35,732 bases of DNA from Burkholderiales bacterium. GTDB lineage: Bacteria; Pseudomonadota; Gammaproteobacteria; Burkholderiales; Casimicrobiaceae. Under the pieces are notes generated by a model. The model saw only the letters and a program-made list of their open reading frames with translations, was not told the DNA's origin and ran no database searches. The stretch is from the NCBI GenBank assembly GCA_020853025.1, contig JADYZP010000026.1:1-35732 (forward strand), written 5' to 3'. Each line of letters opens with the position of its first letter. Position 1 is the stretch's first letter. The position numbers and the translations under genes were made by a program. This document shows, piece after piece, positions 14,992 through 23,495 of the stretch.

Positions 14992-15624
14992 ATGATTCGA
15001 ATCCTCATCGCCGACGATCACGCCATCGTGCGTGCGGGCTTGAAACAGTTCATCAGCGACCAGCCGGACATGCAGGTTGCCGGCGAGGCGACCACCGGCA
15101 GCGAGGCGATTGCGGCGGTGCGCGCCGGCGAGTTCGATGTCGTGCTCCTCGACATTTCCATGCCGGACAAGAACGGCATCGACACGCTGAAGACGCTGAA
15201 GCAGATCCGGCCCGAGCTGCCGGTACTCATGCTCTCGGGGTACGCCGAGGATCAGTACGCAGTGAACCTGTTGCGTGCAGGCGCTGCCGGCTACCTCAAC
15301 AAGGAGGCAGCGTCCTCGCAGCTCGTCGGCGCCGTGCGAACGGTCGTGCGCGGCCGCAAATTCGTGAGCCCGGCGCTGGCGCAGATCCTGGCCGATGGCG
15401 TTACCGGCGACGCCGACCAACCCCTGCACGGCGAGTTGTCGCAGCGCGAGTTCCAGATCTTCTGCAAGATCGCTGCGGGCCTGGCGGTGTCGAAGATCGC
15501 CGACGAACTGCACCTGTCGGTGAAGACCGTCAGCACGTACAGGAGCCGGGTGCTCGAGAAAATGGGCATGAAATCGAACGCGGATCTCACCTACTACGCC
15601 ATCAAGAACGGGCTCATCGATTGA
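14992..15624 (+). CDS. NarL/FixJ-type response regulator
   Basis: 210 residues. The receiver (1-120) has the acidic pocket D8-D9, phospho-acceptor D54 in V-V-L-L-D-I-S-M-P, S82 and K104. A linker leads to a LuxR-type DNA-binding domain (about 145-205): L-S-Q-R-E-F-Q-I-F-C-K-I-A-A-G-L-A-V-S-K-I-A-D-E-L-H-L-S-V-K-T-V-S-T-Y-R-S-R. The ribosome binding site aaaaggga precedes ATG 14992. It is likely cotranscribed with the sigma-54 activator upstream. A cognate kinase is not adjacent; the CHASE3 kinase at 21868-23295 is of the matching HisKA_3 type. Confidence 0.94.
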   Translation: MIRILIADDHAIVRAGLKQFISDQPDMQVAGEATTGSEAIAAVRAGEFDVVLLDISMPDKNGIDTLKTLKQIRPELPVLMLSGYAEDQYAVNLLRAGAAGYLNKEAASSQLVGAVRTVVRGRKFVSPALAQILADGVTGDADQPLHGELSQREFQIFCKIAAGLAVSKIADELHLSVKTVSTYRSRVLEKMGMKSNADLTYYAIKNGLID

Positions 15625-15766
15625 CCACCGCGGTCGGCTATCGAGCATCCAATGCCGCAATATCAGACAAACACCGACACCGCCGGCTCCCGGGGCCTGC
15701 TACCGTGGGTTTCATCGTCACCAGACTCGACCCCTATCGCTGCCTGTGGAGAGCATCGGCAAAATC

Positions 15767-16219
15767 ATGGCCAATACCGACTCCGGCCGACCGGACGTCT
15801 CGTCAGTGGGTTCGTGCGGACGGCAGGGGAAATTGCGCGTCGTCATCGTCGAGGATTCACCGCTGATCCGCGCACGCCTTTGCGAGGCGTTGCTGGAAAT
15901 TCCGAATGTCGAAATTGCGGCGCAGGTCGAAACCGAAGCCGACGCAACGGCCGTGCTGCGCAAGCCGTCCTGGGACGCCGCAGTGCTCGACTTGCAGCTG
16001 AGGCAGGGAACCGGCATCAATGTGCTGCGGACACTCGCCTCCGGTGCGCGTCCGGCGAACACCACGGTGATCGTGTTCACCAACTATGCGTTTCCCCAGT
16101 ATCGCGAGCGCAGTCTCCAGCTCGGAGCCGATTACTTTTTCGACAAGTCGCGCGAGTTCTCTCGGGTGCGCGAAGTCCTGATTGCCCTTGCCAGACGCGG
16201 CGCTGCGACATCGCACTGA
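15767..16219 (+). CDS. Single-domain response regulator (receiver only)
   Basis: 150 residues from ATG 15767 (GTG 15746 is an alternative). After about 22 residues of leader it forms one receiver domain: acidic E29-D30, phospho-acceptor D75 in A-V-L-D-L-Q-L, T105 in V-I-V-F-T-N-Y and K127 in F-F-D-K-S. There is no output domain, so it may act as a phosphate sink or by protein contact. R-x-G-T-G-I-N-V-L replaces the usual P-x-x-x-G loop, as in some receivers of the FixJ-like branch. It follows the NarL-type regulator on the same strand after about 140 bases. Confidence 0.9.
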   Translation: MANTDSGRPDVSSVGSCGRQGKLRVVIVEDSPLIRARLCEALLEIPNVEIAAQVETEADATAVLRKPSWDAAVLDLQLRQGTGINVLRTLASGARPANTTVIVFTNYAFPQYRERSLQLGADYFFDKSREFSRVREVLIALARRGAATSH

Positions 16220-16259
16220 CGAGGCTGCCTGTGCTCTACCCCCACGAAAGGACACTGCC

Positions 16260-16400
16260 ATGAAACCCATTGCCCTCCTGTTTCTCGCGCTGTTTGCCCT
16301 GGGCTTGACCGGCTGCAATACCGTCGAAGGCGCCGGCAAGGACGTCAAGGCCAGTGGCGCGGCCATCGAGCGCGCGGCGGACAAGGCAAAGCCCAACTGA
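16260..16400 (+). CDS. Entericidin-family small lipoprotein (first copy)
   Basis: A 46-residue lipoprotein with a signal peptide ending in L-T-G-C, the lipobox, so cysteine 19 should carry lipid. The mature part N-T-V-E-G-A-G-K-D-V-K-A-S-G-A-A-I-E-R-A-A-D-K-A-K is the entericidin EcnA/EcnB signature. In E. coli these peptides form a stress-linked antidote-toxin pair in the envelope. ATG 16260 follows aaagga. A second copy lies at 17672-17812 on the other side of the permease gene. Confidence 0.93.
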   Translation: MKPIALLFLALFALGLTGCNTVEGAGKDVKASGAAIERAADKAKPN

Positions 16401-16401
16401 C

Positions 16402-17589
16402 GTGCCTGCCGTCGTGACCCCGGTCGTGGCGTCGAGCCCGGTGCAAGCCGGCGCCGGCGTGCGCGAGGCTGCAACGTCGCACGCCACCGAAGCGCCGACG
16501 ATCGTGGCGCCCAGGCTCACTGTCATCGAAATCGCCGCATTGATCGTCGCGACCGTCGCGGTGATCGCGGTCGCGCACCTGGCTCGGGCGTTCTTGGTGC
16601 CACTGGTTGCAGGAATCCTGCTTGCGTATGCGTTGCGGCCGCTGGTTTCGGTACTCGAGCGGTGGCACATCCCGCACGGCGGCGCAGCATTCCTGGTCAT
16701 CGGTGTGTTGACCACGCTGCTTTCGGCGGCCGGCTATGCATTCAGCGATGAGTTCAACTCGGCGATGGCTGAGTTGCCGGGGGCCGCTCGCAAAATCCGG
16801 GTGGCGGTTACCGCCTCGACGCGCACGACGCCTGGACCGATCTCCAATGTCACTGCAGCGGCAGCCGAATTGGATCGAGCAGCGGCCGAGGCGACGGGCA
16901 AGTCATCGCTGGTCGCAGCGACCGCCCCGACCGGCGTCGCCGCTCAGTTCCAGGATTTCATCGCACAACGCTCGGAAACGGCGATGGTGGTCATGGGACA
17001 GATCGTGCTCGCCGTGCTGCTGTCGTTGTTCCTGCTCGCCGCAGGTGACACCTTTCGGCGAAAGGTCGCCCGGATGGCGGGAGAGTCGTTGCGACGGCGC
17101 CGCATCACCGTGCAGGTACTCGACGAAATCAACGCCAACGTCCAGCGCTACCTGTTGACGCTGCTGATCGCCAATGTACTGATCGGACTGGCGACGTGGA
17201 TCGCACTGGCGCTGCTCGGATTACCCAGGGCCGGCATGTGGGGGGCCGTCACCGGGCTGCTGCACGTCATCCCGTACGCTGGCGCCGCCGTCGCCGCCAT
17301 CGGCATCGGCATCGCCATGTTCCTCCATTCGTCGAGCATCGGACTGGCACTGCTGGCAGCGGTGATCGTCGTGGCCATCGCGACGATGATCGGCATTGGC
17401 TTCCTGACCTGGATGCAGGGCAAGGCGAATCGTATGAACGCCGTGGCCGTCTTCGTCGGAGTGCTGTTCTTCGGCTGGCTCTGGGGCGGCTGGGGCTTGT
17501 TGCTGGGTCTTCCGATCCTGGCGGTGATCAAGAGTGTTTGCGATCGCATCGACGCTCTTTCGCCGGTCAGCGAGCTGTTGGGCACATGA
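16402..17589 (+). CDS. AI-2E family transporter (PerM/YdiK-like)
   Basis: 395 residues from GTG 16402, placed just after the entericidin stop. GTG 16354 would overlap it, so I prefer the later start. The family pattern has paired N-terminal membrane segments (I-E-I-A-A-L-I-V-A-T-V-A-V and F-L-V-P-L-V-A-G-I-L-L-A-Y-A-L-R-P-L), a soluble middle part, and a C-terminal group of four or five segments with L-G-L-P-R-A-G-M-W-G-A-V-T-G-L-L-H-V-I-P-Y-A-G and F-F-G-W-L-W-G-G-W-G-L-L-L-G-L-P-I. The family includes autoinducer-2 exporters and Na+/H+ antiporters; the substrate here is unknown. Location between two entericidins suggests an envelope-stress role. Confidence 0.9.
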   Translation: MPAVVTPVVASSPVQAGAGVREAATSHATEAPTIVAPRLTVIEIAALIVATVAVIAVAHLARAFLVPLVAGILLAYALRPLVSVLERWHIPHGGAAFLVIGVLTTLLSAAGYAFSDEFNSAMAELPGAARKIRVAVTASTRTTPGPISNVTAAAAELDRAAAEATGKSSLVAATAPTGVAAQFQDFIAQRSETAMVVMGQIVLAVLLSLFLLAAGDTFRRKVARMAGESLRRRRITVQVLDEINANVQRYLLTLLIANVLIGLATWIALALLGLPRAGMWGAVTGLLHVIPYAGAAVAAIGIGIAMFLHSSSIGLALLAAVIVVAIATMIGIGFLTWMQGKANRMNAVAVFVGVLFFGWLWGGWGLLLGLPILAVIKSVCDRIDALSPVSELLGT

Positions 17590-17671
17590 CGGATTTACGT
17601 GCGGATAGTGACGAATTGCGCCGAACCCCGCGCTGCACGGGGAACTTCAACCACCATTCGAGGAGTCGAAT

Positions 17672-17812
17672 ATGAAAGCGTTGTTCATGATGTTGTTGGG
17701 ATTGTCGGTGCTCTCACTCACCGCCTGCAACACGATGGAAGGCGTCGGCCAGGACGTGAAGGCCACGGGTGGTGCAGTCGAAAAGGCGGCGAAAGACGCC
17801 AAGCCCAAGTAG
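17672..17812 (+). CDS. Entericidin-family small lipoprotein (second copy)
   Basis: Another 46-residue lipoprotein: a hydrophobic signal M-K-A-L-F-M-M-L-L-G-L-S-V, lipobox L-T-A-C, then N-T-M-E-G-V-G-Q-D-V-K-A-T-G-G-A-V-E-K-A-A-K-D-A-K. ATG 17672 follows gaggag. Same length and layout as the copy at 16260, so the two look like paralogues that diverged. It lies 12 bases before the hemerythrin-like gene, with which it may be cotranscribed. Confidence 0.93.
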   Translation: MKALFMMLLGLSVLSLTACNTMEGVGQDVKATGGAVEKAAKDAKPK

Positions 17813-17824
17813 GAGGCGTGACCG

Positions 17825-18391
17825 ATGCGTACCAACGTGATGCAGATGACGAAACCACCTTTGCGACTACTGACGATGACCCTCGGTGACGAGATTCGGC
17901 TACTACTGGAGGCGCCGACGATGAATGCAAGTGACGTGCGTACGCTGCTTCGGCACGATCAGGACGAGGCAATCAAGATCGCCCGCGACATGTACGAATC
18001 GGAGAGTGCGGAAGAGCGGCGCGAACTGTTCAAGAGGTTGAGGCCGGATTTTACTGCCTTCGCACGTGCCGAGGAGCGAGAAGTCTACGAACCGTTGCAG
18101 CGACGAACCTCGGGAACGAACGGGCGAGACCACGCCAACGAGGGTGCGGTCGAGCACTCAATGCTCGATGACCTGATGGAGCGTATGGCGCGAAGCCGGA
18201 AGTCCGAATCCGACGAGTGGAAAGCGCATGCAGGCGTGCTGCTGGATTTCCTCGAACGGCACGTCGAGGCAGAGCAGACAGGATTGTTCGATGCCCTCGC
18301 CGAGCATTTCACCGATGACGAGCGCGCTGCCATCGGGCGGCGCTTCGTCATGGCGAAAGCACGCATGTCGATGAAGGCGAAGGCGGCTTGA
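17825..18391 (+). CDS. Hemerythrin-like (HHE) domain protein
   Basis: 188 residues with two HHE helix pairs: L-L-R-H44-D-Q-D-E-A-I, then F-A-R-A-E-E-R-E-V-Y, H-A-N-E-G-A-V-E-H-S-M-L-D-D-L and F-L-E-R-H-V-E-A-E-Q-T-G-L-F-D. The spacing of these histidines and glutamates fits a four-helix bundle holding a di-iron site that binds O2 or senses iron, oxygen or NO. Two starts have equal ribosome binding sites: ATG 17825 after taggagg and ATG 17921 after ggagg, the latter giving 156 residues starting M-N-A-S-D. A strong two-way terminator follows. Confidence 0.87.
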   Translation: MRTNVMQMTKPPLRLLTMTLGDEIRLLLEAPTMNASDVRTLLRHDQDEAIKIARDMYESESAEERRELFKRLRPDFTAFARAEEREVYEPLQRRTSGTNGRDHANEGAVEHSMLDDLMERMARSRKSESDEWKAHAGVLLDFLERHVEAEQTGLFDALAEHFTDDERAAIGRRFVMAKARMSMKAKAA

Positions 18392-18441
18392 TGTCTTGGC
18401 GCCGGCGGCAACCCTGTCGTCGAGGCAAAACTGCAATGAAC

Positions 18442-18469
18442 AAGGGCCGCGCCTGGCGACGCGGCCCTT
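18442..18469. terminator. Bidirectional terminator between convergent genes
   Basis: Perfect 10-base arms aagggccgcg and cgcggccctt around an 8-base loop. It sits between the hemerythrin-like gene and the convergent DUF883 gene and can serve both. Confidence 0.8.
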
Positions 18470-18485
18470 GCATGCTCGCAGCCGA

Positions 18486-18827
18486 TCAGCGGGCCATACG
18501 GCCGATCAGATAGCCGACGGCCAGCGCACCTGCCAGCGAGACGAACGGGCGGGCACGCACGTAGCCGGAACAGCTATCGGCAATTTCCGTCGAGCGCGTG
18601 ACCAGTTTGCGGCTGTGCTCGGCGGCCCAATCCGCTGCCGGAACGGCGGAATCGGCCAACTTGTCGACCGTCCGGTGTGCGGCGGCCGCGGCGCGGTCAA
18701 CCGCAGGCCGGGCCTTGTCGGTAGCTTCGTCGATGGTTTGGTGCGCACGGCCGGCTATCCCGGAAACGGTGTTGCCGAAACCATCGTCGAGGGTGGTTTT
18801 GGGGTCGGACAAGGTATTGATGGTCAT
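18486..18827 (-). CDS. DUF883 (YqjD/ElaB-like) inner-membrane protein
   Basis: 113 residues with alanine-rich amphipathic helices (A-T-D-K-A-R-P-A-V-D-R-A-A-A-A-A-H). A C-terminal membrane anchor follows: R-A-R-P-F-V-S-L-A-G-A-L-A-V-G-Y-L-I-G-R. This is the YqjD/ElaB/YgaM layout, proteins of stationary phase that bind ribosomes in E. coli. ATG 18827 follows ggaaggagcag. The motif variant TGTAGGAG lies at 18971-18978. YqjE-like and YqjK-like genes occur separately at 30054-30808. Confidence 0.88.
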   Translation of the reverse strand: MTINTLSDPKTTLDDGFGNTVSGIAGRAHQTIDEATDKARPAVDRAAAAAHRTVDKLADSAVPAADWAAEHSRKLVTRSTEIADSCSGYVRARPFVSLAGALAVGYLIGRMAR

Positions 18828-19079
18828 GTCTGCTCCTTCCGAAGGGTGAGATGTGGCCGCCTAGGACAATGACAACACCGGGCGTCCTGCAATTCGATCG
18901 TGCGCGCCCCGGGCGCTTCCTCGCATCAGGCTCACATCGGCAAATCATGTAGGCGATCATCGCGTCGCGTTGTAGGAGGCCGCCGTGAGAGCCCAGGGCG
19001 TCGCCATAGCGTGACCGCACAAGCGCTCACGGAGTTCCGCGGATTCTTAACCGGCGATCCTGACCGATACCGGAATACT

Positions 19080-20069
19080 TCAGCGACTCGGCCCTTCGAC
19101 GCGGAGCTTGGCGATCAGCGCAGCGTTGCGCAGAAAATCGTTTTCGACGAATTCCCGCGTTTTGGCGCCGGACAGACCGATGAACGCCAGGCCTGCTGCG
19201 CGCAGGCTGTCGGCGTGGCGCGTTTGCCCGAACAGCACGCTGACAGCAGCGGCGAGCCGCGCGTAGACCGCCGGCGGAACACCCTTCGGCAGGACGAGCC
19301 CGACCCACAGCACGAACGATTGTCGCCAGAGTTCTCCGAAGCAAGGCACTTCGGACAGTATCGGCAAGCGGTCGGCAGAGGTGACGGCGATGATGCGGTG
19401 GCCGTAGCGCGGGACCTTGACCATCGCGTTGGGCAGGTCATCGAACAGTACCTCGGCACGGCCATCGGCGAGCATCGGGTAGCCTTCTTCCGCCGACTCG
19501 ACGAAGACGTGCGCAAGGTTGGCTTTCTGCTCCAAACGCAGATACGCGGCCGCCAGGTGGCCCGGTGTGCCAATTCCGTAGTTTGCGCAGACGATGGGAT
19601 TGCGCGCGTCGCGGGCCGCAACGAGCCATTGCTCGATGCTCGTTTGATTCGAACGCGTCGACAGCACCATGGCGACCGGAACCGAGCCGACGATACCCAG
19701 CCAATCGAAGTCCTCGATCGGATTGAACCGGGCAGCCTTGGATAACAGCCGACCGGCGATCATCGGTGAACTCAATGCGTAGCCCAGCACCGAACCATCG
19801 CGCGGTGCTGCGGCAATGGCGTTGGTGCCGGTGACGCCATGGTCGCCGGCGATGTTCTCGACGCGGATCGACGTGCCGATGATTTCTTCCAGCATCGCGG
19901 CGAGCAGGCGGCCGAGCCGGTCGCTCGTTCCATCCGGCCCGATAGGAACGATGAGTGTTATCGAACCGCCGCCGGGCTGCGCATACGAGCGAAAGGCTGC
20001 AGGTAGTGCCACGACACCGGCGAGCAGGAGTCTGCGGCGATGCGAAGACGCTAGCGGTCGAGCGGACAC
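19080..20069 (-). CDS. Bug/TctC-type tricarboxylate-binding protein
   Basis: Periplasmic solute receptor of the tripartite tricarboxylate transporter type, 329 residues. I start it at GTG 20069, behind aagga, which gives a signal peptide S-H-R-R-R-L-L-L-A-G-V-V-A-L-P-A-A-F. The core has I-T-L-I-V-P-I-G-P-D-G-T-S-D-R-L-G-R, V-E-N-I-A-G-D-H-G-V-T-G-T-N, and L-G-Y-A-L-S-S-P as in Bug proteins. It also has the C-terminal G-L-V-L-P-K-G-V-P and L-R-A-A-G-L. No tctA or tctB membrane genes are near, so it is an orphan receptor, as are most Bug proteins. Confidence 0.9.
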   Translation of the reverse strand: MSARPLASSHRRRLLLAGVVALPAAFRSYAQPGGGSITLIVPIGPDGTSDRLGRLLAAMLEEIIGTSIRVENIAGDHGVTGTNAIAAAPRDGSVLGYALSSPMIAGRLLSKAARFNPIEDFDWLGIVGSVPVAMVLSTRSNQTSIEQWLVAARDARNPIVCANYGIGTPGHLAAAYLRLEQKANLAHVFVESAEEGYPMLADGRAEVLFDDLPNAMVKVPRYGHRIIAVTSADRLPILSEVPCFGELWRQSFVLWVGLVLPKGVPPAVYARLAAAVSVLFGQTRHADSLRAAGLAFIGLSGAKTREFVENDFLRNAALIAKLRVEGPSR

Positions 20070-20301
20070 AGCGAATCCTTGAACGCCGCGGGCTGAGACT
20101 TCGATTCTACGTCGAACGCAATCCTCGAGCACACGCGGCCCGCGAAATAAAGCAGGGTCCGGTCGTCGGTAGGTGCCCGGCGCGTCAATGCGTCGTCCGC
20201 TTCCTACGGCCGGCGAAGCTCTTACATCGACCAGCACGCGACATTTCAATATTGCGGCCAAGTCTGTTCGGTATGTCTTTGTTTATCCGGTAATTATCGG
20301 G

Positions 20302-20316
20302 TGGCATGCGGGTTGC
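20302..20316 (+). promoter_or_regulatory. Sigma-54 promoter of csbD-like gene
   Basis: TGGCATG-cggg-TTGC with GG and GC 10 bases apart matches the -24/-12 consensus TGGCAYG-N4-TTGC. Start expected near 20328, 55 bases before ATG 20383. A GTAGGA-like half-site (ttcctacgg, about 20206-20214) lies about 90 bases upstream. The rest of 20070-20382 holds nothing else I can name. Confidence 0.68.
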
Positions 20317-20382
20317 GGGAGCAAGGTGCGCGTCCGGGCGATCGGCGCCCGGTCCGCTACATCCATTCGAAAGGCTAGACCT

Positions 20383-20607
20383 ATGAACTGGGATCGCATC
20401 GAAGGCAACTGGAAGCAACTGAAGGGCAACGTCAAGGAACAATGGGGCAAGTTGACGGACGACGACATCGACGTCATCGCAGGCAAGCGCGACCAACTCG
20501 TCGGCAAGATCCAGGAGCAATACGGGATTAGCAAGGACGAGGCCGAGAAACAGGTGGAGTCGTTCGGCGGTCGCTTCAAAGAGAACGATTTCCGAAAGCA
20601 TTCCTGA
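20383..20607 (+). CDS. CsbD family stress protein
   Basis: 74 residues, the full family length, with the CsbD pattern M-N-W-D-R-I-E-G-N-W-K-Q-L-K-G-N-V-K-E-Q-W-G-K-L-T-D-D-D-I-D-V-I-A-G-K-R-D-Q-L-V-G-K-I-Q. Members such as YjbJ of E. coli accumulate in general and envelope stress; the molecular role is unknown. ATG 20383 follows gaaagg. The gene at 20618 begins 10 bases after the stop and is probably cotranscribed. A sigma-54 promoter lies upstream. Confidence 0.95.
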   Translation: MNWDRIEGNWKQLKGNVKEQWGKLTDDDIDVIAGKRDQLVGKIQEQYGISKDEAEKQVESFGGRFKENDFRKHS

Positions 20608-20617
20608 GGAGTCAACG

Positions 20618-21202
20618 ATGAAGGCATTGCGATTGACGATGGCGCTATTCGCCGCCGCTGGGCTTTGCGTCGCCGGAAGCGCTTCAGCGCAGGCGATGAG
20701 CAAACACGACCGCGATATGGCGATCAAGAGCGCCGAGGCGCAGTACAGGACGGACAAGGCGGCGTGCGACCGTCTGAACGGAAACGCGAAGGACATCTGC
20801 CAGGAAGAAGCGAAAGGCAGGGAAAAAGTCGCCAAGGCAGATGCAGAGGCCGCGCATGACAATACGCCGAAGGCACGTGAAAAGGCACGTGACGCACGCG
20901 CCGACGCCGATTACGAGGTCGCCAAGGAGAAGTGTGACGATCTGTCCGGCAACGCCAAGGACGTTTGCGTGAAGGAGGCGAAAGCCAGGCGCGTGCAGGC
21001 GAAGGCAGACGCCAAGGCCGATCGCGTCGCGGCCGATCAGAAGCGGGAAAGTTCAAGCGCGATTGCCGAGGCGAAACGGGATGCCGCCGAGGACAAGCGC
21101 GACGCCAGCTACAAGGTGGCCGTCGAGAAGTGTGACAGCCTATCCGGCGCGGCGAAGGACACTTGCGTGCGCAACGCCAAGGCGAAGTTCGGCAAGACCT
21201 GA
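20618..21202 (+). CDS. Exported helical protein with repeated Cys pairs
   Basis: 194 residues: a signal peptide (M-K-A-L-R-L-T-M-A-L-F to A-S-A-Q-A) and a highly charged, alanine- and lysine-rich helical body. Three units carry the pattern C-D-x-L-x-G-x-A-K-D-x-C, with cysteines 12 residues apart, near mature residues 49, 107 and 170. Similar proteins are found in betaproteobacteria without known function. Paired cysteines in an oxidising compartment suggest disulphides or metal binding. ATG 20618 follows gaggag. It is followed by a strong terminator and shares its transcript with the csbD-like gene. Confidence 0.85.
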   Translation: MKALRLTMALFAAAGLCVAGSASAQAMSKHDRDMAIKSAEAQYRTDKAACDRLNGNAKDICQEEAKGREKVAKADAEAAHDNTPKAREKARDARADADYEVAKEKCDDLSGNAKDVCVKEAKARRVQAKADAKADRVAADQKRESSSAIAEAKRDAAEDKRDASYKVAVEKCDSLSGAAKDTCVRNAKAKFGKT

Positions 21203-21260
21203 TCGTGTCTCTTCTCCGGCGGCGCGCGGACGCTACTCTGTCCAGGCCGACGGAATTGTG

Positions 21261-21300
21261 CAGGCCAAGACCATTGGAACGGTCTTGGCCTGATTTCTTT
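21261..21300 (+). terminator. Rho-independent terminator
   Basis: 12-base arms caggccaagacc (21261-21272) and ggtcttggcctg (21281-21292), followed by atttcttt. It ends the csbD operon. Confidence 0.88.
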
Positions 21301-21348
21301 CGTTCGGATGGCGCCTGCCCGAGCCCTCCGAACAAGCCACGATTCCGA

Positions 21349-21356
21349 TGTAGGAC
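21349..21356 (+). promoter_or_regulatory. TGTAGGAC site upstream of DUF1328 gene
   Basis: Exact copy of the recurring motif, 205 bases before ATG 21561 and about 115 bases before a weak -24/-12-like element at 21471-21485 (TGGCACG-ccgg-CGGC, GG and GC correctly spaced but TT replaced by CG). It lies after the terminator in otherwise empty DNA (21301-21560). Confidence 0.5.
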
Positions 21357-21560
21357 TGCACGCGACACATGAATGCGCCGATAGCCGATATGGACATCCG
21401 TATCCCATCGCGCATAGTGCGTATATGCCATTGCGGTGGATTCCAAACAGAATTCCGGGACCAGGTCCGATGGCACGCCGGCGGCGGGACCGGTGCGCCC
21501 ATGAACGCCGATCATGGCCAATCGGCCTCAATTTATCGCTTGCTCACTGAGGAGTTCGAA

Positions 21561-21728
21561 ATGCTTGGATATTCTCTCGTCTTTTTCATCATCGCGCTGG
21601 TCGCCGCATTGTTCGGATTCGGTGGCATAGCCGCCGGTGCGACCGAGATCGCGAAGATCCTGTTCTTCATCTTCCTCGTGCTGTTCATCGTGTCGCTGAT
21701 CGCGGGGGCTATTCGTCGGGGTCCCTGA
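21561..21728 (+). CDS. DUF1328 small membrane protein (first of three)
   Basis: 55 residues with two hydrophobic segments and the family pattern [32 protein letters not shown]1328 (YtjA-like) proteins sit in the inner membrane and are often linked to stress regulation; their role is unknown. ATG 21561 follows tgaggag. The leader is long (about 200 bases after the TGTAGGAC site). Confidence 0.93.
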   Translation: MLGYSLVFFIIALVAALFGFGGIAAGATEIAKILFFIFLVLFIVSLIAGAIRRGP

Positions 21729-21867
21729 AGGTCGGGATGGGACCAGGACGAGGCGATGCGCCTTTCTTCGTCGAACGTAGCTTCGCGGCGATAGCGGTGC
21801 ACGCCGCATCGGAAACTGCACGGATTGCGGTCGACGATTGACGGTGGAATGAAACCGACCGAGCAGG

Positions 21868-23295
21868 TCACGCGAGCGTGGATCCCAACCGTGAGGCCTC
21901 GACTTGAATCACGGATTCGCCCAATGGCACGACGACTTCGATGATCGTGCCACCGTGTACTCCGCGCGAGATCGAGAATTCACCGCGCAGCGCCCGCACA
22001 CGCTGGCGCATGCCCGCGATGCCGTGGGACAGCAGGTTGCGCTGCGCGTCGGCGGGAATTCCGATGCCATCATCCTCGATCAGCAGCGAGATGGAGTCCG
22101 AACCGAGCCCGAGGTCGACATTGACGTTGCGCGCACCCGCGTACTTGACGATATTGGTCAACGCTTCCTGCACGATTCGATAGAGCGCGATCGACACCGG
22201 CGCCGGTATCGCGCTGTCGTCGGCCGGCGTTTCGATCGTGCAGGAGAGGCCCGCCCGATCGCAGACTTCGTGTACCTGCCAGTCGAGAGCCGCAGACAAA
22301 CCCAGGTTGTCAAGAAGCGTGGGCCGCAGGTCCTCGATGATCCGACGCTTCACCGCCACGCCCTCGTCCAGCGCGTGTAACGCGCGGGAAAGCTTGTCGG
22401 CGAGCTCGGGGGCGAGCTTGTCGGCGATGTCGGGGTCGCTGTTGCGTAAACGGTCCTCGACCCAGGCGACGTCCATCTTGGCACTGACCAGGATGCCACC
22501 CAACTCGTCGTGGATATCGCGCGCGAGCCTGGATTTCTCGACTTCGCTGACGACCTGCAGGTGATTCGATAACGCAGTCAGCTCCGCGGTGCGGTCTTCG
22601 ACGAGCGCTTCCAGCCGCTGGTTGTCGCGTTCGGCGTTCCGGTGTCGTGTTTCACGTTGTTGCGCCTCGCGCCTGGCGAGCAGCCAGACCACCACCAGCA
22701 GGAAGACGGTGAATGACGTCATCACCTGCATGCCCGTTCGCGCGAACGCGACGTCGGAAGCCCAGCGATCGGCGGCTTCGGCGAGTTGTCGCCGGTGCGT
22801 CACCGTCAAGCCTTCGACTTCGGCGCGGATTTCCTCCATCGCCCTTTTTCCGATCCCGGTTTCGGTCAGCACCTGCGCAGCGCCGACGTTCCCATTTCGA
22901 TGCAGCGCGATCGCCGTCTCCAACTCGGCAAGCCGCTTGCCGGTAAGGGTGTGCAGCCGCCCCAGCGTATCGCGCTGCGCCTGGGTGCCATCGGTGACCA
23001 GCAGTTCACGCAGGCGACTGAACGCCCCGTCGAACTTCGGCAGCGCGGCAGCGTACGGGGCGAGATACTCGTCCTTGCCAGTCAACAGGAACCCGCGCTG
23101 GCCGGACTCGGCGTCGACGATCAGCGCGAACAGCTCATTGAACGAGGCATTGAGTTCGAGCGCCGCGGCCATCTGGCGGTTGGCCAACTCGAGCCTTCGA
23201 TAGCCGATCTCCGAATAGACGGCGATCGCCAGTGATGCCACGATGCCGAGCAGCAGAGGCAGCACGACTTTCAGCGACAGTGGCGATCTCACCAA
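21868..23295 (-). CDS. CHASE3 sensor histidine kinase (NarX-like HisKA_3)
   Basis: 475 residues. Membrane segment at 9-28, a periplasmic CHASE3 domain (about 30-175, with D-A-E-S-G-Q-R-G-F-L-L-T-G-K-D-E-Y-L) and a second segment at about 190-207. A coiled linker leads to the HisKA_3 dimerisation helix with phospho-histidine 262 in L-A-R-D-I-H-D-E-L-G-G. The ATPase domain has I-V-Q-E-A-L-T-N-I-V-K-Y-A (N box), D-D-G-I-G-I-P and G-I-A-G-M-R-Q-R-V. Kinases of this type phosphorylate NarL/FixJ regulators; the one at 14992 in this window is a candidate partner. Not in an obvious operon. Confidence 0.94.
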   Translation of the reverse strand: MVRSPLSLKVVLPLLLGIVASLAIAVYSEIGYRRLELANRQMAAALELNASFNELFALIVDAESGQRGFLLTGKDEYLAPYAAALPKFDGAFSRLRELLVTDGTQAQRDTLGRLHTLTGKRLAELETAIALHRNGNVGAAQVLTETGIGKRAMEEIRAEVEGLTVTHRRQLAEAADRWASDVAFARTGMQVMTSFTVFLLVVVWLLARREAQQRETRHRNAERDNQRLEALVEDRTAELTALSNHLQVVSEVEKSRLARDIHDELGGILVSAKMDVAWVEDRLRNSDPDIADKLAPELADKLSRALHALDEGVAVKRRIIEDLRPTLLDNLGLSAALDWQVHEVCDRAGLSCTIETPADDSAIPAPVSIALYRIVQEALTNIVKYAGARNVNVDLGLGSDSISLLIEDDGIGIPADAQRNLLSHGIAGMRQRVRALRGEFSISRGVHGGTIIEVVVPLGESVIQVEASRLGSTLA

Positions 23296-23495
23296 CGTAT
23301 CCGATGATCCAAGACGGGGCCTCGAACCGGACTATACGCAACACCGGAATGGGTCTCAATGGAAGCTTGCGACTTCGACGCGGGACCTCGCCAGCGATTG
23401 ATGCGCACGCAAGTGCGGCGGCTCAAGAGGCATCTTCATTTTCACCTGAGCCGGCATGCGACTGCTGGTCGGCGCCGCGAAGCCGGTGGCGAACT

